A stretch of DNA of 15,433 nt, from assembly GCA_937904535.1 (NCBI GenBank), contig CALELC010000286.1, forward strand, positions 1 through 15,433. Reading direction: 5' to 3'. The stretch is from an uncultured Planctomycetaceae bacterium. GTDB lineage: Bacteria; Planctomycetota; Planctomycetia; Pirellulales; Pirellulaceae. The notes under the pieces were generated by a model. The model was not told where the DNA came from. It was given only the letters and a program-made list of their open reading frames with translations, and searched no databases. Shown here piece after piece: positions 13,481 through 15,433 of the stretch; the first letter of the stretch is position 1, and the number at the start of each line of letters is the position of its first letter. The translations under genes and the position numbers were made by a program.

Positions 13481-15319
13481 GTGAATACGCTTACCCCCCA
13501 CCGCCGAGCCGATCGCCGGCCTGCTCCCGCGGCCGAATTACCCGCGGACGCGCCGCACCCATCGTCCGCATCGATTTGGCTTTTCGCCGCCAGCGGTGCA
13601 GCGCTGCTGTGGTTGGCTCAGCCGCCGCTGCGTCTTTGGCCGCTGGCCTGGGTGGCAGTGGTACCTTGGCTGCTTTTGGCTTGGCAGTCGCACGTCACCC
13701 GCCGACATTACGTCATTCTGTATGTCGTCAGCGCCCTCTACTGGGCACTCAGCATGCAGGGGCTGCGGCACGCCCATCCGCTGATGTACGGTCCTTGGAT
13801 CGCCTTGGCGGCCTACCTCGCGGTCTATCCTGTGCTCTGGATGGCCCTCGTCCGAGTCGCCTCCTGCTTGCCACAGATGCCGCATAGCACTGAGCAGGGA
13901 CGAACAACTTTTCGGCTGCCGCTGTGGATTTCCGCGCCCGTCGTGTGGGTTGGGCTCGAATGGGTTCGGAACTATTTTTTGACCGGAATCTCGGCGGTCA
14001 TGCTGGGACACACCCAGGCCGATGTCCCGGCACTCATTCAGATCGCTGACCTGTGCGGCAGTTACGGCGTCAGTTTTGTCATTGTCCTGGCTAATACTGC
14101 GATCGCAGAAGGACTCCTGGCGGCGTATCGCCGACGCCGCGCCGCGGCATCAGCGGAACCGGCTGAGTCCGGCTTGCCAGTAGTCAACCCGCATCAAGCG
14201 AAACCCTGGCTGAGCGGCGGCGTTGCGCTGGCGACCGTGCTGGCAACCGTCGTGTACGGATTTTGGCGGCTGGGTCAGGCCGAAGCACAATCGCAAACCG
14301 CGGCGATCAACCTCGCGCTGATCGGGCGCGATGAACCGATCGTGTTCGAACAGGACACCCGCCGTGAACTCGAAATCTTTGACGCCTACTTTCGCCAGTC
14401 CTATGAGGCCGCTGAGCAAGCCGCGAAACAAAACCTGCAGTTGGATGCGGTGATCTGGCCCGAGTCGATGTTCACAGGCGGCTTGCCTTGGCTGGCTGCC
14501 GATCCAGACCGACCGATCGTGGTTCCGCCGGGACTCGAGATGAGCGAGTCGGAGTTCCGCGAAATCGTCCTGGAGCGGCAGCGGCAATTTGAGCATCGCG
14601 CCGCTCAGGTGCAGGCGGCGCTACGACAAGCGACCGGCCAGGCGACGGGCCCCGCGTTAATCGCCGGCTGCTCGATCGTCAGTTACAACGAGCCATCGGG
14701 TGGGCACAGCGGCTGTGTGCACATCGGCCCCGATGGCCGTGTCGCCAACTGGTACGCGAAAACGCACTTAGTGATGTTTGGCGAATACATTCCGGCCATG
14801 GATTACGTGCCATGGATCGACCGAATCATCCCGCCGGGCATGGGCTTGTTGCCCGGCAAGCAGCCGGTAGCGATGGCGATCGGCGACCGCAGTGTGATGC
14901 CGACGATCTGCATTGAGACCGCCGTCGAACGGGTGACGCTGAATCAAGTCCGCGAACTGATCGCCCGGGGGACGGCTCCCGATTTATTGGTCAATGTCAC
15001 CAACGATGGATGGTTCGACGGCAGCGCCGTCGTCGAGCACCACTTGCGCTGTGCCCAGTTCGTAGCGGTCGCCTGTCGCCGACCGCTGTTGATCGCCGCC
15101 AACGGCGGCCCAACAGCTTGGATCGACGGTAGCGGCCGGATCGTTGAGCGTTTGAGGAACGACGCGGCCGGAGCGATTCTCGTCACCAGCAGGCTCGATG
15201 GCCGCAGCGGTTTGTACCAGCAGATCGGGGACTGGCCCGCCCGCTTGTTCGCACTGGCCTGTGGTGTCCTCGCCATCCTCGGGCTGCACCGCCACCGCCG
15301 CGCCGGCCGCCTCACCTAG
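13481..15319 (+). CDS. lnt: Apolipoprotein N-acyltransferase
   Basis: Lnt attaches the third acyl chain to the N-terminal cysteine of diacylated lipoproteins at the periplasmic face of the inner membrane. From the GTG at 13481 the protein has 612 residues. A hydrophobic region with several spans (about 31-260) includes 'LEWVRNYFLTG' (159-169), which matches the EWxRxxxxTG segment of the family. A nitrilase-like domain (about 275-560) carries the catalytic triad in recognisable contexts: E328 in 'IWPES', K427 in 'YAKTHLVMFGEYIP' and C477 in 'TICIE'. A last hydrophobic segment lies near 590-605. The start is uncertain: no ATG precedes the first span, and GTGs at 13337 and 13481 both fit. The later one is chosen because the extra 48 residues lack membrane character or a clear ribosome site. 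The gene diverges from the kinase gene. Confidence 0.93.
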   Translation: MNTLTPHRRADRRPAPAAELPADAPHPSSASIWLFAASGAALLWLAQPPLRLWPLAWVAVVPWLLLAWQSHVTRRHYVILYVVSALYWALSMQGLRHAHPLMYGPWIALAAYLAVYPVLWMALVRVASCLPQMPHSTEQGRTTFRLPLWISAPVVWVGLEWVRNYFLTGISAVMLGHTQADVPALIQIADLCGSYGVSFVIVLANTAIAEGLLAAYRRRRAAASAEPAESGLPVVNPHQAKPWLSGGVALATVLATVVYGFWRLGQAEAQSQTAAINLALIGRDEPIVFEQDTRRELEIFDAYFRQSYEAAEQAAKQNLQLDAVIWPESMFTGGLPWLAADPDRPIVVPPGLEMSESEFREIVLERQRQFEHRAAQVQAALRQATGQATGPALIAGCSIVSYNEPSGGHSGCVHIGPDGRVANWYAKTHLVMFGEYIPAMDYVPWIDRIIPPGMGLLPGKQPVAMAIGDRSVMPTICIETAVERVTLNQVRELIARGTAPDLLVNVTNDGWFDGSAVVEHHLRCAQFVAVACRRPLLIAANGGPTAWIDGSGRIVERLRNDAAGAILVTSRLDGRSGLYQQIGDWPARLFALACGVLAILGLHRHRRAGRLT

Positions 15320-15346
15320 CCAACCGCCCCCCTCGCCACCCCCCCC

Positions 15347-15401
15347 TGTCGCCGATCTTTTGTCGCCGACCTTTTGTCGCCGACCGCCTTTGTCGCCGAC
15401 C
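15347..15401 (+). repeat. Short tandem repeat, TGTCGCCGACC-type, about four copies
   Basis: TGTCGCCGA recurs at 15347, 15361, 15375 and 15391, with spacings of 14, 14 and 16 bases. The units are joined by TCTTT, CCTTT and CCGCCTT. It sits 27 bases after the lnt stop in C-rich non-coding DNA and may continue past the window edge. Confidence 0.75.
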
Positions 15402-15415
15402 GCTCGGCCGGTCGG
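15396..15415 (+). terminator. GC-rich hairpin downstream of lnt
   Basis: CCGACCG (15396-15402) pairs with CGGTCGG (15409-15415) over a 6-base loop, overlapping the last tandem-repeat unit. No T-run follows on the plus strand, so it is at best a non-canonical terminator for lnt. Confidence 0.3.
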
Positions 15416-15433
15416 ATCCCCGCTCGCCGTAAC

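Noticed and set aside
15347..15415. CRISPR array
   Set aside because: Units are 14-16 bases with no unique spacers and no cas genes nearby.

Overview
The window looks like chromosomal core DNA from a GC-rich planctomycete, most likely of the Pirellulales type. This rests on protein style rather than on any marker gene: a Hanks-type Ser/Thr kinase with a single membrane span, a signal-peptide protein with a small cytochrome-like Cys/His motif, a C-terminal laminin-G/DUF1080-like domain, a long multi-module secretin-N protein, and a short basic-aromatic protein that resembles planctomycete-specific families. No rRNA, tRNA, insertion sequence, integrase, phage gene or CRISPR array was seen.

Layout. 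Left part (1-5222): a 5'-truncated metalloprotease-like protein (+) converges on a putative secreted haem-motif protein (-). Behind that, on the same strand, is a class-III PLP aminotransferase (-). A roughly 570-bp non-coding stretch separates the aminotransferase from a small conserved-looking protein (+). Central part (5241-13230): three minus-strand genes, transcribed in the order membrane-spanning Ser/Thr kinase, periplasmic protein made of about seven secretin N-domain-like modules with no secretin barrel, and a 12-span MMPL/RND transporter. The last two overlap by 8 bases (ATGGATGA), so they are almost certainly co-transcribed and translationally coupled. The kinase is 174 bp upstream, and that gap holds a plausible sigma70-like promoter. 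Right part (13481-15433): apolipoprotein N-acyltransferase (lnt, +), divergent from the kinase, then a short GC-rich tail with a small tandem repeat and a hairpin.

How the genes may work together. The kinase, N-domain protein and RND transporter form an envelope-directed set: a cytoplasmic signalling domain with an extracytoplasmic sensor-like tail, a periplasmic scaffold, and an inner-membrane pump with large periplasmic loops. The divergent lnt gene also acts in the envelope (lipoprotein maturation). That these form one functional unit is inference from gene order and coupling. The left-hand genes show no obvious link to it. The most unusual system in the window is the barrel-less N-domain protein coupled to an MMPL transporter. 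Other points of interest are a stretched zinc motif (HExxxHxxGxxH) in the first protein and active-site departures in the aminotransferase.
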